Positions 19,401 through 31,718 of a stretch of DNA of 52,369 bases are shown here, piece by piece. The stretch comes from Bacteroidota bacterium (GTDB taxonomy: Bacteria > Bacteroidota > Bacteroidia > Flavobacteriales > Schleiferiaceae), in assembly GCA_016868755.1 (NCBI GenBank), contig VGFU01000009.1:1-52369 (forward strand), in the 5' to 3' direction. Made by a program: the position numbers and the translations under genes. The notes under the pieces are model-generated. The model was given only the letters and a program-made list of their open reading frames with translations, was not told where the DNA came from and made no database searches. How positions within the stretch are numbered: the first letter of the stretch is position 1; every line of letters starts with the position of its first letter.

Positions 19401-20722
19401 TTTAGAAGAACCGGATGGCCCTTCATCACGTTTTCGAGAATGTCCCAAACAACCGCTTCGCGCTTGTCGATGATTTTCTTGGCCGACTTCACCGTTTTTA
19501 CAATTCCGCGCTCGATGAGCTTGCGCACCACAAACGGTTTGTACAGCTCGGCGGCCATATCCTTGGGAAGTCCGCACTCGTGCAGCTTCAAGTCAGGGCC
19601 GATAACGATTACCGAACGCGCCGAGTAGTCTACGCGCTTACCCAAAAGGTTTTGGCGGAAGCGTCCTTGCTTGCCCTTGAGGCTGTCGCTCAACGACTTA
19701 AGCGGACGGTTGCTCTCGGTCTTCACCGCGCTGGCTTTGCGCGTGTTGTCAAACAAGCTATCTACCGCTTCTTGAAGCATGCGCTTTTCATTGCGCAAAA
19801 TCACTTCAGGCGCTTTAATCTCGAGCAAGCGCTTCAAGCGATTGTTGCGGATAATAACGCGGCGGTAGAGGTCGTTCAAGTCACTGGTCGCAAAGCGTCC
19901 TCCGTCCAAAGGCACGAGCGGACGAAGCTCGGGCGGAATCACGGGAATCACTTTCATGATCATCCACTCGGGCTTGTTTTCCATGCGCTCGTTGGCATCC
20001 TTCATGGCTTCGACCACCTGAAGGCGCTTGAGGGCCTCTTGCTTGCGCTGCTGCGAGGTTTCGCGGTCAGCTTGGGCACGGAGCTCAAACGAAAGAGCCG
20101 GAAGGTCCAGGCGCTGGAGCAGCATGTACATGGCCTCGGCGCCCATCTTGGCGATGAACTTATTGGGATCGTGGTCTTCGAGGTACTGGTTGTCTTGGTT
20201 CGGCAAGCGGTCCAGGGCATCGAGGTACTCTTCTTCGGTTAAGAACTGAAGCTTCGTGAAGGCGTTTCCGTCGGCATCGGTGGCCAAACCGGGCTGAATC
20301 ACCACGTAGCGCTCGTAGTAAATGATCATATCGAGCTTCTTGGTCGGGATTCCGAGCAAGTAGCCGATTTTGTTCGGAAGCGAACGGAAGTACCAGATGT
20401 GCGCCACCGGAACGACGAGGCTGATGTGGCCTACGCGCTCGCGGCGAACTTTTTTCTCGGTTACCTCAACGCCGCAGCGGTCACAAACGATTCCCTTGTA
20501 GCGAATGCGCTTGTACTTTCCGCAAGCACATTCAAAATCCTTAACAGGACCAAAAATGCGCTCGCAAAACAGACCGTCACGTTCCGGCTTGTGGGTCCGG
20601 TAGTTGATGGTCTCGGGCTTCAGAATTTCGCCGCTCGACTTCTCGAGCAGGAATTCTGGTGAAGCCAAGCTAATGGTGATCTGGTTGAAGCTACCCGTGG
20701 TGGCTTGTTCGTACTTTCTCAT
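16415..20722 (-). CDS. rpoC: DNA-directed RNA polymerase subunit beta'
   Basis: The 1435-residue catalytic large subunit of RNA polymerase. The N-terminal zinc site uses C65, C67, C80 and C83. The active-site motif NADFDGD is at 475-481, its aspartates holding the catalytic magnesium. The trigger-loop region [14 protein letters not shown] and the second zinc cluster ([16 protein letters not shown]) follow. The sandwich-barrel insert between trigger loop and C-terminus is present. It starts 32 nt after the rpoB stop. Confidence 0.98.
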   Translation of the reverse strand: MRKYEQATTGSFNQITISLASPEFLLEKSSGEILKPETINYRTHKPERDGLFCERIFGPVKDFECACGKYKRIRYKGIVCDRCGVEVTEKKVRRERVGHISLVVPVAHIWYFRSLPNKIGYLLGIPTKKLDMIIYYERYVVIQPGLATDADGNAFTKLQFLTEEEYLDALDRLPNQDNQYLEDHDPNKFIAKMGAEAMYMLLQRLDLPALSFELRAQADRETSQQRKQEALKRLQVVEAMKDANERMENKPEWMIMKVIPVIPPELRPLVPLDGGRFATSDLNDLYRRVIIRNNRLKRLLEIKAPEVILRNEKRMLQEAVDSLFDNTRKASAVKTESNRPLKSLSDSLKGKQGRFRQNLLGKRVDYSARSVIVIGPDLKLHECGLPKDMAAELYKPFVVRKLIERGIVKTVKSAKKIIDKREAVVWDILENVMKGHPVLLNRAPTLHRLGIQAFQPRMIEGKAIQLHPLTCTAFNADFDGDQMAVHLPLGPAAILEAQILMLASHNILNPANGSPITVPSQDMVLGLYYMTKPKRNLPGDPVKGEGMTFYSAEEVTIAFNERRVDLGAVVKIRARVELENGELGTKLIETSVGRILFNKVVPDKVGFINELLTKKALRDIIARILTKTDVPTTAQFLDDIKNLGYSTAFRGGLSFSLGDITVPETKESLIKEANEEVEGILANYNNGLITNNERYNQVIDVWTNTNARLTQAAMSQLINDRQGFNPIYMMLDSGARGSKEQIRQLSGMRGLMAKPQKSGSGGGEIIENPIISNFKEGLSILEYFISTHGARKGLADTALKTADAGYLTRRLHDVAQDVIINEVDCGTLRGLEVTALRKNEEVVETLYERITGRVTLHDVIDPLTGEVYVRTGEMISDDAARKIEGSPVEMVEVRSALTCESKRGICAKCYGRNLATAKGVQMGEAVGVIAAQSIGEPGTQLTLRTFHVGGTAGNISEVNSLIAKFDGIVELDEVRTVEGEGSDGATATIVIGRTGELRIVDEKTGISVMTGNVPYGSSLMVAHGQKVAKGATLCSWDPYNAVIISEFAGVVGYQDIVQGLSYKVEIDEQTGFQDKVISDARTKKLVPMIQILTKKGQEIKHYTLPVGAHLMVDEGEEIKAGKVLVKIPRRGAKAGDITGGLPRVTELFEARNPSNPSVVAEIDGTVSYGKIKRGNREIIIESRTGEQRRYLINLSKQILVQENDFVRAGSPLSDGAISPADILAIQGPTAVQEYLVNEIQEVYRLQGVKINDKHFEVIVRQMMRKVEIVDGGDTHFLEGHYEHVSDFIEENDRVFDKKVVLNAGDSETLKEGQMISARQLRDENSLLTRSDKALVEARDARSATAQLVLQGITRASLQTKSWVSAASFQETTKVLNEAAIAAKSDGLDGLKENVIVGHRIPAGTGLKQYYASVVGNRDEYDRMMAAKSVDIEAAE

Positions 20723-20754
20723 GTTCGTGTGAATTCCGTCTTAATACTCTATGC

Positions 20755-24561
<3,807 letters not shown>

Positions 24562-24619
24562 GGGGCTTGGACGTAAAAGGATGGATGGAACTTGTGGAAA
24601 CACGAAAAGGTCTGGGGCC

Positions 24620-24664
24620 CGGGGTCTAAAATCGACCCCGAACACCTAAACCAGGTAGGTTAGG
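24620..24664 (-). promoter_or_regulatory. rplL-rpoB spacer hairpins (attenuator-like)
   Basis: The 111-nt spacer holds two stem-loops. One is 7 bp perfect (CGGGGTC 24620-24626 with GACCCCG 24634-24640). The other pairs CCTAAACC (24645-24652) with GGTTAGG (24658-24664) around one bulge. Neither has a strong U-tract. In E. coli this spacer contains an attenuator and RNase III site; a similar role here is inference. Confidence 0.45.
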
Positions 24665-24672
24665 CAGCGCTC

Positions 24673-25050
24673 TTACTTGAGCTCAACCTCGGCACCAGCC
24701 TCTTCAAGCTGCTTTTTGAGGGCTTCAGCCTCGTCTTTAGAAACGCCTTCCTTGATCGGAGCGGGAGCTGCATCAACAGCGTCCTTAGCTTCCTTAAGAC
24801 CAAGACCGGTCAGTTCCTTAACGACCTTAACTACCGCAAGCTTCTGAGCGCCTGCGCTTTTAAGGATTACGTCAAACGAAGACTTTTCCTCAGCAGCAGC
24901 TTCACCGCCAGCAGCAGGACCAGCAGCAACAGCAACAGCTGCAGCAGCGGGCTCGATACCGTAGGTTTCTTTGAGGTAGTCGGCGAGTTCTTTTACTTCT
25001 TTAACGGTGAGGTTCACCAAAGAATCGCCAAGTGATTTAATATCAGCCAT
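24673..25050 (-). CDS. rplL: 50S ribosomal protein L7/L12
   Basis: A 125-residue stalk protein that recruits translational GTPases. It has an N-terminal dimerisation domain ([18 protein letters not shown]), an alanine/glycine-rich hinge (residues 35-55), and the C-terminal domain [20 protein letters not shown] then [15 protein letters not shown]. It lies 60 nt after rplJ. Confidence 0.98.
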   Translation of the reverse strand: MADIKSLGDSLVNLTVKEVKELADYLKETYGIEPAAAAVAVAAGPAAGGEAAAEEKSSFDVILKSAGAQKLAVVKVVKELTGLGLKEAKDAVDAAPAPIKEGVSKDEAEALKKQLEEAGAEVELK

Positions 25051-25110
25051 GATTGGGATATTGATTAGAAATGAAACAAATGCACAAGTTGGAAGCTGAG
25101 TGCGTAATCG

Positions 25111-25635
25111 TTAGGCTTTGCGCGCTTCAAGAGTTTTGAGCAAGCCTGCAATGGTTTGACCACCGCCGCCTTGAAGGGCCGAAATAACGTTCTTCATCGG
25201 GCTTTCCAGCAAGAGGATGATATCTCCGATGAGTTCGTTCTTCGACTTCAGGTTGACGAGGGCGTCAAGTTGGTTGTCCCCAACAAAGATGGCCTCTTCT
25301 ACGTAGGCACCTTTCAAAAGGGGCTTCTCACCTTTCTTGCGGAAGTCCTTGATCAATTTCGCAGGAGCGTTGCTCGCCTCTGAGATCATGATGCTCGAAT
25401 TTCCCTTGAGGGCCGTGAACAACTCGTCAAAATTCTTTGACGAACGCTCCATGGCCTTCTTAAGAAGGGCGTTCTTCACTACCGTCATCTTGATGTCTGC
25501 CTTAAAGCATGCACGACGTAAGTCGCTGGTTTGCTCTGCATTCAGACCCGAGGTGTCGGCGATGTAAATAGTGTTGGTCGCCTCAAGAACCTGAACCAGG
25601 TTCTCGATTTGTTGGTTTTTTTCTTCGCGTGTCAT
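25111..25635 (-). CDS. rplJ: 50S ribosomal protein L10
   Basis: A 174-residue stalk base protein that binds 23S rRNA and carries L7/L12 dimers on its C-terminal helix. Typical segments are TIYIADTSGLNAEQTSDLRR and KPLLKGAYVEEAIFVGDNQL. It begins 11 nt after the rplA stop, so there is no room for the long L10 leader used for autoregulation in E. coli. Confidence 0.97.
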   Translation of the reverse strand: MTREEKNQQIENLVQVLEATNTIYIADTSGLNAEQTSDLRRACFKADIKMTVVKNALLKKAMERSSKNFDELFTALKGNSSIMISEASNAPAKLIKDFRKKGEKPLLKGAYVEEAIFVGDNQLDALVNLKSKNELIGDIILLLESPMKNVISALQGGGGQTIAGLLKTLEARKA

Positions 25636-25646
25636 AAAACTGGTGC

Positions 25647-26336
25647 TTACGCGTTTTTAGGTTCGATCGGAACGCCAGGACCCATCGTGGGGCTCAGCGT
25701 GATGCTCTTGATGTAGGTGCCTTTGGCCGCAGACGGCTTCAAGCGTACCAAAGTCTTCAGCACTTCGTCGGCGTTGTCGCGGAGGTTCTCAGCAGAGAAC
25801 GACACCTTGCCAATTCCAGCGTGAACAATGCCGTAGCGGTCCACCTTGAAATCAATCTTACCCGCCTTTACCTCGCGAACTGCCTTGCCCACTTCCATGG
25901 TCACAGTGCCCGTTTTTGGGTTCGGCATCAAACCACGGGGTCCGAGTACGCGACCCAAGGGGCCAAGCTTACCCATAGCCGCCGGAACCGTGATGATCAC
26001 GTCTACGTCGGTCCAACCGTTCTTGATTTTGTCGAGGTACTCGTCCATACCCACGAAGTCGGCACCCGCTTCTTTAGCCTCAGCCTCCTTGTCGGGGGTT
26101 ACGAGGGCGAGAACGCGAATGGTTTTACCCGTTCCGTGCGGAAGGCTTACCGTTCCACGAACCATTTGGTTGGCTTTGCGCGGGTCTACGCCCAATCGCA
26201 CGGCCAGATCCACACTTCCGTCAAACTTGGTAGTGGAGACTTCCTTCACAAGGGCCGAGGCCTCTTCGAGGTTGTAGAGCTTGCCCGGCTGAATTTTTGC
26301 CGAGGCTGCTTTCATCTTTTTCGTCATCGTTGCCAT
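25647..26336 (-). CDS. rplA: 50S ribosomal protein L1
   Basis: A 229-residue L1-stalk protein. Diagnostic stretches are [33 protein letters not shown], and [16 protein letters not shown]. It is full length and starts 12 nt after rplK. In other bacteria L1 also represses its own operon by binding the mRNA; I saw no clear copy of the site. Confidence 0.98.
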   Translation of the reverse strand: MATMTKKMKAASAKIQPGKLYNLEEASALVKEVSTTKFDGSVDLAVRLGVDPRKANQMVRGTVSLPHGTGKTIRVLALVTPDKEAEAKEAGADFVGMDEYLDKIKNGWTDVDVIITVPAAMGKLGPLGRVLGPRGLMPNPKTGTVTMEVGKAVREVKAGKIDFKVDRYGIVHAGIGKVSFSAENLRDNADEVLKTLVRLKPSAAKGTYIKSITLSPTMGPGVPIEPKNA

Positions 26337-26348
26337 AGTTTGTGCGGA

Positions 26349-26789
26349 TTATGCCTGAGGCTTGGTTCCGGTTACGGTGATACCCATGCTGCGCGCGGTT
26401 CCAGCCACCATGCTCATGGCGCTGTCCATCGTGAAGCAGTTGAGATCAATCATCTTGTCTTCAGCAATAGCTTTCACCTGTTCCCAAGTGACCTTGCCGA
26501 CTTTGTTGCGGTTCGGTACGCCCGATCCGCTCTTCAGTTTAGCCGCTTCCAAAAGCTGAACCGCGACCGGCGGCTGCTTGATGATGAAGTCAAACGACTT
26601 GTCTGTATAAACCGTGATAACTACCGGAAGTAGTTTGCCTGGCTTATCCTGAGTACGCGCGTTAAACTGCTTGCAGAACTCCATGATGTTCACGCCCTTC
26701 GCACCAAGTGCGGGGCCCACCGGAGGAGACGGGTTCGCGGCGCCACCGCGGACCTGCAGCTTAACCATCGCGCTGATTTCCTTTGCCAT
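26349..26789 (-). CDS. rplK: 50S ribosomal protein L11
   Basis: A 146-residue protein of the GTPase-associated centre. It shows the proline-rich N-terminus [20 protein letters not shown] and the C-terminal rRNA-binding domain ending [16 protein letters not shown]. Standard length. It is 77 nt downstream of nusG. Confidence 0.98.
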   Translation of the reverse strand: MAKEISAMVKLQVRGGAANPSPPVGPALGAKGVNIMEFCKQFNARTQDKPGKLLPVVITVYTDKSFDFIIKQPPVAVQLLEAAKLKSGSGVPNRNKVGKVTWEQVKAIAEDKMIDLNCFTMDSAMSMVAGTARSMGITVTGTKPQA

Positions 26790-26866
26790 TGTTTGTTGTT
26801 ATTACTTTTCGTACTTGAGTGCCGCTGCGGTTGGAAGCTCCGCTTGGCTATCGGTTGCTCACACCG

Positions 26867-27418
26867 TTAATTTTCTTTTTCAACCTGCATGAAGCCAAGT
26901 TCTAGCGGAGTTTTGCGGCCAAAAATCTTGACCATCACCTCGAGCTTGCGCTTGTCTTCCAAAATTTTCTCGACCGTGCCCACGAAGTCGCGGAACGGAC
27001 CGTCAATTACCTTTACGCTCTCGCCCAGAACAAACGGAACCGCTACGTGCTCCGCGCTCTCCGCGAGCTCATCAACCTTACCGAGCATACGGTTTACTTC
27101 AGCGGCACGAAGCGGGGTTGGATCACCGCCTTTCGTCTCGCTCAAGAACCCAATCACCCCAGGGATGTTCTTGAGAACGTGCACGAGTTCACCCGTAAGC
27201 ACGCCTTCAAGCATGATGTACCCGGGGAAGAAGTTGCGCTCCTTGAGCACTTTTTTTCCGTTGCGGATCTGGTACACCTTCTCCGTGGGAATCAGCACTT
27301 GTCCGAGCAGCAACGACATACCCGTGCGCTGAACCTCTTGCTCAATGTGCGACTTGGTCTTGTTCTCCTGGCCGCTAATGGCGCGGACCACGTACCACTT
27401 CATTCCTTCGTTCGACAT
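26867..27418 (-). CDS. nusG: transcription termination/antitermination protein NusG
   Basis: A 183-residue protein with an NGN domain (WYVVRAISGQENKTKSHIEQ; NFFPGYIMLEG) that binds RNA polymerase, and a C-terminal KOW domain (GESVKVIDGPFRDFVGTVEK) that contacts Rho or ribosomal S10. It starts 3 nt after secE. It is an ordinary-length NusG rather than a UpxY/LoaP-type specialised paralogue. Confidence 0.97.
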   Translation of the reverse strand: MSNEGMKWYVVRAISGQENKTKSHIEQEVQRTGMSLLLGQVLIPTEKVYQIRNGKKVLKERNFFPGYIMLEGVLTGELVHVLKNIPGVIGFLSETKGGDPTPLRAAEVNRMLGKVDELAESAEHVAVPFVLGESVKVIDGPFRDFVGTVEKILEDKRKLEVMVKIFGRKTPLELGFMQVEKEN

Positions 27419-27421
27419 GTC

Positions 27422-27616
27422 TTAAGCGAAGATGGAGTAAACGAAATCGAGCACGGTAGAGAGACCCTTGTCCATAGCGAACACAATCAGGGCAAACACC
27501 AAGGAAGCAACGATCACGACCACAGCGCTGCGTTGGAGGGTAATCCAAGTAGGCCAAGTGGTGCGGTGGGCAAATTCTTCCCAAGATTCGAGGAGGTACG
27601 AGCGGAGCGCTTCCAT
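27422..27616 (-). CDS. secE: preprotein translocase subunit SecE
   Basis: A 64-residue, single-helix form of SecE. It has an amphipathic cytoplasmic helix (LLESWEEFAHRTTWPTWITL) followed by one transmembrane segment (about residues 31-51). It stabilises SecY in the SecYEG channel. It lies between tRNA-Trp and nusG, the classical place. Confidence 0.95.
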   Translation of the reverse strand: MEALRSYLLESWEEFAHRTTWPTWITLQRSAVVVIVASLVFALIVFAMDKGLSTVLDFVYSIFA

Positions 27617-27657
27617 GTTCCTTTTGTTTTGATCGTTCGTTAGCTAATGAGTTTTTG

Positions 27658-27728
27658 CACGGGTGGAGAGATTCGAACTCCCATCAATGGTTTTGGAGAC
27701 CACTATTCTACCCTTGAACTACACCCGT
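27658..27728 (-). tRNA. tRNA-Trp (anticodon CCA)
   Basis: A full cloverleaf: acceptor ACGGGTG/CACCCGT, anticodon loop CTCCAAA with CCA at 34-36, T-loop GTTCGAATC. No CCA tail is encoded. It lies between tuf and secE. A terminator-like hairpin with an embedded near-consensus -7 box sits just upstream. Confidence 0.95.
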
Positions 27729-27735
27729 AGACGAG

Positions 27736-27759
27736 AAAAGGTACCCCGGAATTCCGGGG
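27736..27759 (-). terminator. hairpin after tuf, with embedded TACCTTTT box
   Basis: On the minus strand GGTGCCCCGG pairs with CCGGGGTACC (one G-U) around AATT, then TTTT. It could partly terminate tuf transcripts. The right arm plus T-run reads TACCTTTT, one base from the -7 consensus, ending 7 nt before the mature 5' end of tRNA-Trp. Confidence 0.6.
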
Positions 27760-27785
27760 CACCTCTAACCCGTAACAGAGTCCTC

Positions 27786-28973
<1,188 letters not shown>

Positions 28974-29024
28974 TGCGAATTAGAGAGTTAAGAGAGATTA
29001 ATAAAACCTGTACTGTGAACGTTG

Positions 29025-29096
29025 AGCCAATGGCGGGAATTGAACCCGCGACCTTTTCCTTACCAAGGAAACGCTCTACCCCTGAGCTACATCGGC
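29025..29096 (-). tRNA. tRNA-Thr (anticodon GGT)
   Basis: Acceptor GCCGATG/CATTGGC (one G-U), anticodon stem TTTCC/GGAAA with loop TTGGTAA, giving GGT at 34-36. No encoded CCA. Last tRNA before tuf. Confidence 0.95.
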
Positions 29097-29101
29097 GGTG
29101 G

Positions 29102-29174
29102 AGCGGAAGACGGGATTCGAACCCGCGACCCTCAGCTTGGAAGGCTGATGCTCTACCAACTGAGCTACTTCCGC
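29102..29174 (-). tRNA. tRNA-Gly (anticodon TCC)
   Basis: Acceptor GCGGAAG/CTTCCGC, anticodon loop CTTCCAA with TCC at 34-36, T-loop GTTCGAATC. It is 5 nt from tRNA-Thr(GGT). Confidence 0.95.
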
Positions 29175-29186
29175 GGTAAGCTGTTG

Positions 29187-29268
29187 TGGGAGTAGATGGA
29201 CTCGAACCACCGATGCCGTTAGGCGACAGATTTACAGTCTGCTGCAATAGCCACTATGCGATACTCCC
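29187..29268 (-). tRNA. tRNA-Tyr (anticodon GTA)
   Basis: Class II tRNA with a long variable arm. Acceptor GGGAGTA/TACTCCC, anticodon loop CTGTAAA with GTA at 34-36. Confidence 0.95.
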
Positions 29269-29314
29269 AATGTACAGTTTAGTACAAAAACTTCGCACTC
29301 TGCAGAGCATGTAG

Positions 29315-29387
29315 AGCCAGCAGAGGGACTCGAACCCCCGACCTACTGATTACAAATCAGTAGCTCTACCAACTGAGCTATGCTGGC
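29315..29387 (-). tRNA. tRNA-Thr (anticodon TGT)
   Basis: Acceptor GCCAGCA/TGCTGGC, anticodon stem CTGAT/ATCAG, loop TTTGTAA with TGT at 34-36. First gene of the tRNA-tuf-rpoBC unit. Confidence 0.95.
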
Positions 29388-29464
29388 TTAGGGGCTAACG
29401 CCCTGCAGTGCGCGAAAAAGAACGTTGCTGCCCGTGCAGCACGGCCGCTTTTTCAAACGGACTG

Positions 29465-29494
29465 CAAATGTAGAAAAAAAAGCGATTAATTCAA
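29465..29494 (-). promoter_or_regulatory. promoter of the tRNA-tuf-secE-rpl-rpo unit (TTG-N19-TACATTTG)
   Basis: On the minus strand a -33 TTG (29492-29494) is followed after 19 nt by the -7 box TACATTTG (29465-29472), a full match to the Bacteroidota promoter. It lies just after the hpf stop (29498). A leader of about 75 nt precedes the first tRNA and includes a small TGCTGC/GCAGCA stem-loop. Confidence 0.75.
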
Positions 29495-29497
29495 TAC

Positions 29498-29809
29498 CTA
29501 CTTTGACCTTCGGAGCTTTTTTGTTTTCGCCTTGGCTTCGCGGGCAACGCGACGAAGGCGATCGACAGCCATACTCAGCGCTTTTTCAAAGGTTCTCGCC
29601 TCCTTGCGGACCACTAAATCTTCACCGGGAACATGGACGGTAATCTCCGCAATCTTATTCTCGGCTAAATGGTTGTTATCAATTTTGAACTGAACACTCG
29701 CGTGAATCGCACGCTGGTAAACTTGAGTAACGCGTTCGAGACGCTGATGAGCAAAGGCAATGAGGCGATCGCTCGCCTTGAATTGGATTGCGCGTACTTC
29801 GGTAATCAT
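29498..29809 (-). CDS. hpf: ribosome hibernation promoting factor, short form (HPF/RaiA family)
   Basis: A 103-residue protein of the sigma-54 modulation/RaiA family that binds the 30S decoding region of idle ribosomes. It has IQFKASDRLIAFAHQRLERV then EITVHVPGEDLVVRKEAR, with a basic C-terminal helix ending TKKLRRSK. It lacks the C-terminal dimerisation domain of long HPF. It starts 29 nt after xerC, and its stop abuts the main tRNA-tuf promoter. Confidence 0.9.
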   Translation of the reverse strand: MITEVRAIQFKASDRLIAFAHQRLERVTQVYQRAIHASVQFKIDNNHLAENKIAEITVHVPGEDLVVRKEARTFEKALSMAVDRLRRVAREAKAKTKKLRRSK

Positions 29810-29838
29810 TACATAAGGGGATTTAGGCAGCGCCTCCC

Positions 29839-30702
29839 CTATCGGCCGCGGGGATGGGCGCGTTGGTAGACCGATTTGAGTTGTTCCACCGACGCATGGG
29901 TGTAGACTTGCGTGGCCGATAAATTCGCGTGCCCCAGGAGCTCGCGAATCACCGTAAGATCTGCACCCAGGTCAAGCAAATGCGTCGCAAAGGTGTGCCG
30001 CAGGGCGTGCGGGCCTAAGTGTTCGCTGGTGCTTGCCCTTTGAAGGTACGATTTTACCATGGAATACACACTACGCGGATCAAGTTTTTTACCCGACGGG
30101 CTGCAAAAAATCCACTCGGCCACCGACCGCCATTCGCGCTGGTGGCGTTCATACAAGGCCATCCATTCGGGCAGAAGCGGCAGTTCCCGCTCCTTGTTGC
30201 CCTTTCCTACGACCCGAAGGCTCGACCCGTGAACCCGCGAATAGGTCAAATTCAGGAGTTCGGAACGGCGCAGACCCACGGTGTACAAGGTCAGGAGCAA
30301 AAACTGGTCGCGGCGGCCCACCGCGTCGTCCGCGAAGGCCTTGGGATCGAGCAAGGCTTCGACCTCAGTGGCCGTGAGGGCCCGCACGACCCGACTGGGG
30401 GTGCGCAGCAAGGGTACGCCCTGTGCAGGGTTCACCATGCTCGGATCCAAACTCGCCCTCCAACGGTAGTAGCTGCGCACGGCACTGAGCTTTCGGTTGA
30501 CCGATCGGGCCTTGGTCCCCTCCTGAACTAAGTCGGTCACCCAAGAGCGCACGTGAGCTCGTGTGGCCCCCTCGGCGTGCGGCATACCCAGAGCATGTTC
30601 CGCAAACGACAGCCATTGCCCCACGTCGGCCGCGTAGGCGAGTACGGTGGCCTCGGAGCGGCGACGCTCCCAGCGCAGGTAGTCTATGAATGCTTCGAGC
30701 AT
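29839..30702 (-). CDS. xerC: site-specific tyrosine recombinase (XerC/XerD family)
   Basis: A 287-residue tyrosine recombinase that resolves chromosome dimers at dif. It has an N-terminal SAM-like core-binding domain (1-90) and a catalytic domain with the full set of residues: R145 in GLRRSELL, K167 in GKGNKER, H232 and R235 in PHALRHTFATHLL, H258 in LLGHANL, and nucleophile Y267 in TQVYTH. XerC versus XerD cannot be separated without alignment. ATG 30702 directly abuts the U-tract of the rpsU terminator, so it needs read-through or a promoter inside the hairpin. Confidence 0.92.
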   Translation of the reverse strand: MLEAFIDYLRWERRRSEATVLAYAADVGQWLSFAEHALGMPHAEGATRAHVRSWVTDLVQEGTKARSVNRKLSAVRSYYRWRASLDPSMVNPAQGVPLLRTPSRVVRALTATEVEALLDPKAFADDAVGRRDQFLLLTLYTVGLRRSELLNLTYSRVHGSSLRVVGKGNKERELPLLPEWMALYERHQREWRSVAEWIFCSPSGKKLDPRSVYSMVKSYLQRASTSEHLGPHALRHTFATHLLDLGADLTVIRELLGHANLSATQVYTHASVEQLKSVYQRAHPRGR

Positions 30703-30732
30703 AAAAAAAAGCCTCGAGTTTCCTCGAGGCTT
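30703..30732 (-). terminator. terminator of rpsU
   Basis: A 10-bp perfect stem, AAGCCTCGAG (30709-30718) with CTCGAGGCTT (30723-30732), and a 4-nt loop. On the minus strand an eight-T tract follows and runs straight into the xerC ATG. Confidence 0.9.
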
Positions 30733-30752
30733 AAATTAGGTCACACACCTAC

Positions 30753-30947
30753 TTATTCGGCGTCTTTCAAACGAAGACCCTGAACGTAGGTAGCCTTAAT
30801 AATTTCTTTGCGACGGCTCACCGACGTTTTGGTGAACTGCTGACGGCTGCGCAGTTGGCGCATCGTGCCGGTCTTGTCGAACTTGCGCTTGTAGCGCTTA
30901 AGCGCGCGCTCAATTCCTTCACCTTCTTTGACTTGTACTACTAGCAT
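30753..30947 (-). CDS. rpsU: 30S ribosomal protein S21
   Basis: A 64-residue small-subunit protein: MLVVQVKEGEGIERALKRYK then RRKEIIKATYVQGLRLKDAE. I chose ATG 30947; the frame extends to 30986 but the conserved start is MLVVQ. It is a single-gene unit between its own TACCTTTG box and a strong terminator. S21 matters in Bacteroidota as part of the mechanism hiding the anti-Shine-Dalgarno sequence of 16S rRNA (known from structural work, not visible here). Confidence 0.95.
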   Translation of the reverse strand: MLVVQVKEGEGIERALKRYKRKFDKTGTMRQLRSRQQFTKTSVSRRKEIIKATYVQGLRLKDAE

Positions 30948-30975
30948 AATGGGGACACCTCCTCTCTTTGGGCTG

Positions 30976-30983
30976 CAAAGGTA
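30976..30983 (-). promoter_or_regulatory. -7 box TACCTTTG for rpsU
   Basis: A perfect TAnnTTTG match 28 nt before the rpsU ATG, starting 3 nt after the stop codon of the upstream helix-hairpin-helix gene. Confidence 0.6.
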
Positions 30984-30986
30984 CAA

Positions 30987-31580
30987 CTATTTACCCACAT
31001 AAAAATACTGGGGTATTTGGACCTTTTGTGCGGAATCAAACGGCGCTAAGGCAAAGACCTCGTCCAGGGAACGGAGCGGACGTACCCGGCTTCGAAACCG
31101 GTGCAGCGCCCGCACCTGAGCCGAGCGCCACAACGGATGACCGTACAGCTGTTCTTCGGGAACCGTATTTAGGTTCATGGGGCTCGGCGGATGAAGGTCC
31201 CACAAAAAGTCGTGGCGGTCGTCCCAGCGGGCTACCAGCAAGGAGTCCACCCCGCCCCAGCGATCGCGGTCGCGCACAAAGCCTTGGGCCTTCCATTCGG
31301 GCCAACCCTGGCCGTGCAGCCACTGTGCTGAAACGGTGTCGCTGGCAACATGGAGCCTCGAGGAACGAAGCTTGGGCTTGGGGTACTCGAAGGGTTGGCG
31401 TTTGGGGTAGCTGCGCTCGGGGTACGCTGCGCGCGGATCGCGCACGGCTGGCAGCTCCGGAAACTCCGCCCACATCGGCTCGGGCGGTGGCGTGGCGTAC
31501 CACTCGTTTAAAATGAAAAGGGCGAGGAACAACCCCGCCCATCCAAGTTCTGCAACCCAAGGTTTGGGTTGCCGCCGCAC
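30987..31580 (-). CDS. helix-hairpin-helix (ComEA-like) membrane-anchored protein
   Basis: A 197-residue protein with an N-terminal hydrophobic anchor (residues 10-27), a proline/arginine-rich linker, and a C-terminal helix-hairpin-helix region. The phrase MNLNTVPEEQLYGHP, then RFRSRVRPLRSLDEVFAL, matches the ComEA-type lNtA...L...RxxxxxF.sleel pattern. Such domains bind double-stranded DNA non-specifically, and in ComEA support DNA uptake. The start is GTG 31580, overlapping the stop of the 45-residue gene by one base (TAGTG). It is the last gene of the purM unit. Confidence 0.75.
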   Translation of the reverse strand: MRRQPKPWVAELGWAGLFLALFILNEWYATPPPEPMWAEFPELPAVRDPRAAYPERSYPKRQPFEYPKPKLRSSRLHVASDTVSAQWLHGQGWPEWKAQGFVRDRDRWGGVDSLLVARWDDRHDFLWDLHPPSPMNLNTVPEEQLYGHPLWRSAQVRALHRFRSRVRPLRSLDEVFALAPFDSAQKVQIPQYFYVGK

Positions 31581-31717
31581 TACTCGGCGTCGTTTTGGGT
31601 GTAAGAATCTGGCTCGTCTTTGGGCGGCGTTCGAAGCACCTTAACAAAGAAGTAAATGGTTACGGCGGTAACCAGAATTTCGGTGACCAACATCATGGTC
31701 CAGGCAGCAGCGGTCAT
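31580..31717 (-). CDS. 45-residue membrane protein next to the NSS transporter (candidate small subunit)
   Basis: A small gene below usual ORF length limits. ATG 31717 follows the transporter stop after one base, and its stop overlaps the next start. The protein has one transmembrane segment (about residues 5-27, MMLVTEILVTAVTIYFFVKV) and a polar tail ending QNDAE. Its size, topology and position match the small subunit of MetS-type methionine/alanine NSS transporters (MaAIMP_sms family), where the small protein is needed for transport. The similarity is by layout; sequence identity to that family is not shown. Confidence 0.7.
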   Translation of the reverse strand: MTAAAWTMMLVTEILVTAVTIYFFVKVLRTPPKDEPDSYTQNDAE

Positions 31718-31718
31718 A

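Noticed and set aside
19415-20242. 275-codon plus-strand frame within rpoC
   Set aside because: Antisense to one of the most conserved genes known; no start signal or promoter box found for it.
25636-25646. L10 leader (autoregulatory RNA) upstream of rplJ
   Set aside because: Only 11 nt separate rplA and rplJ, too short for the known leader fold.
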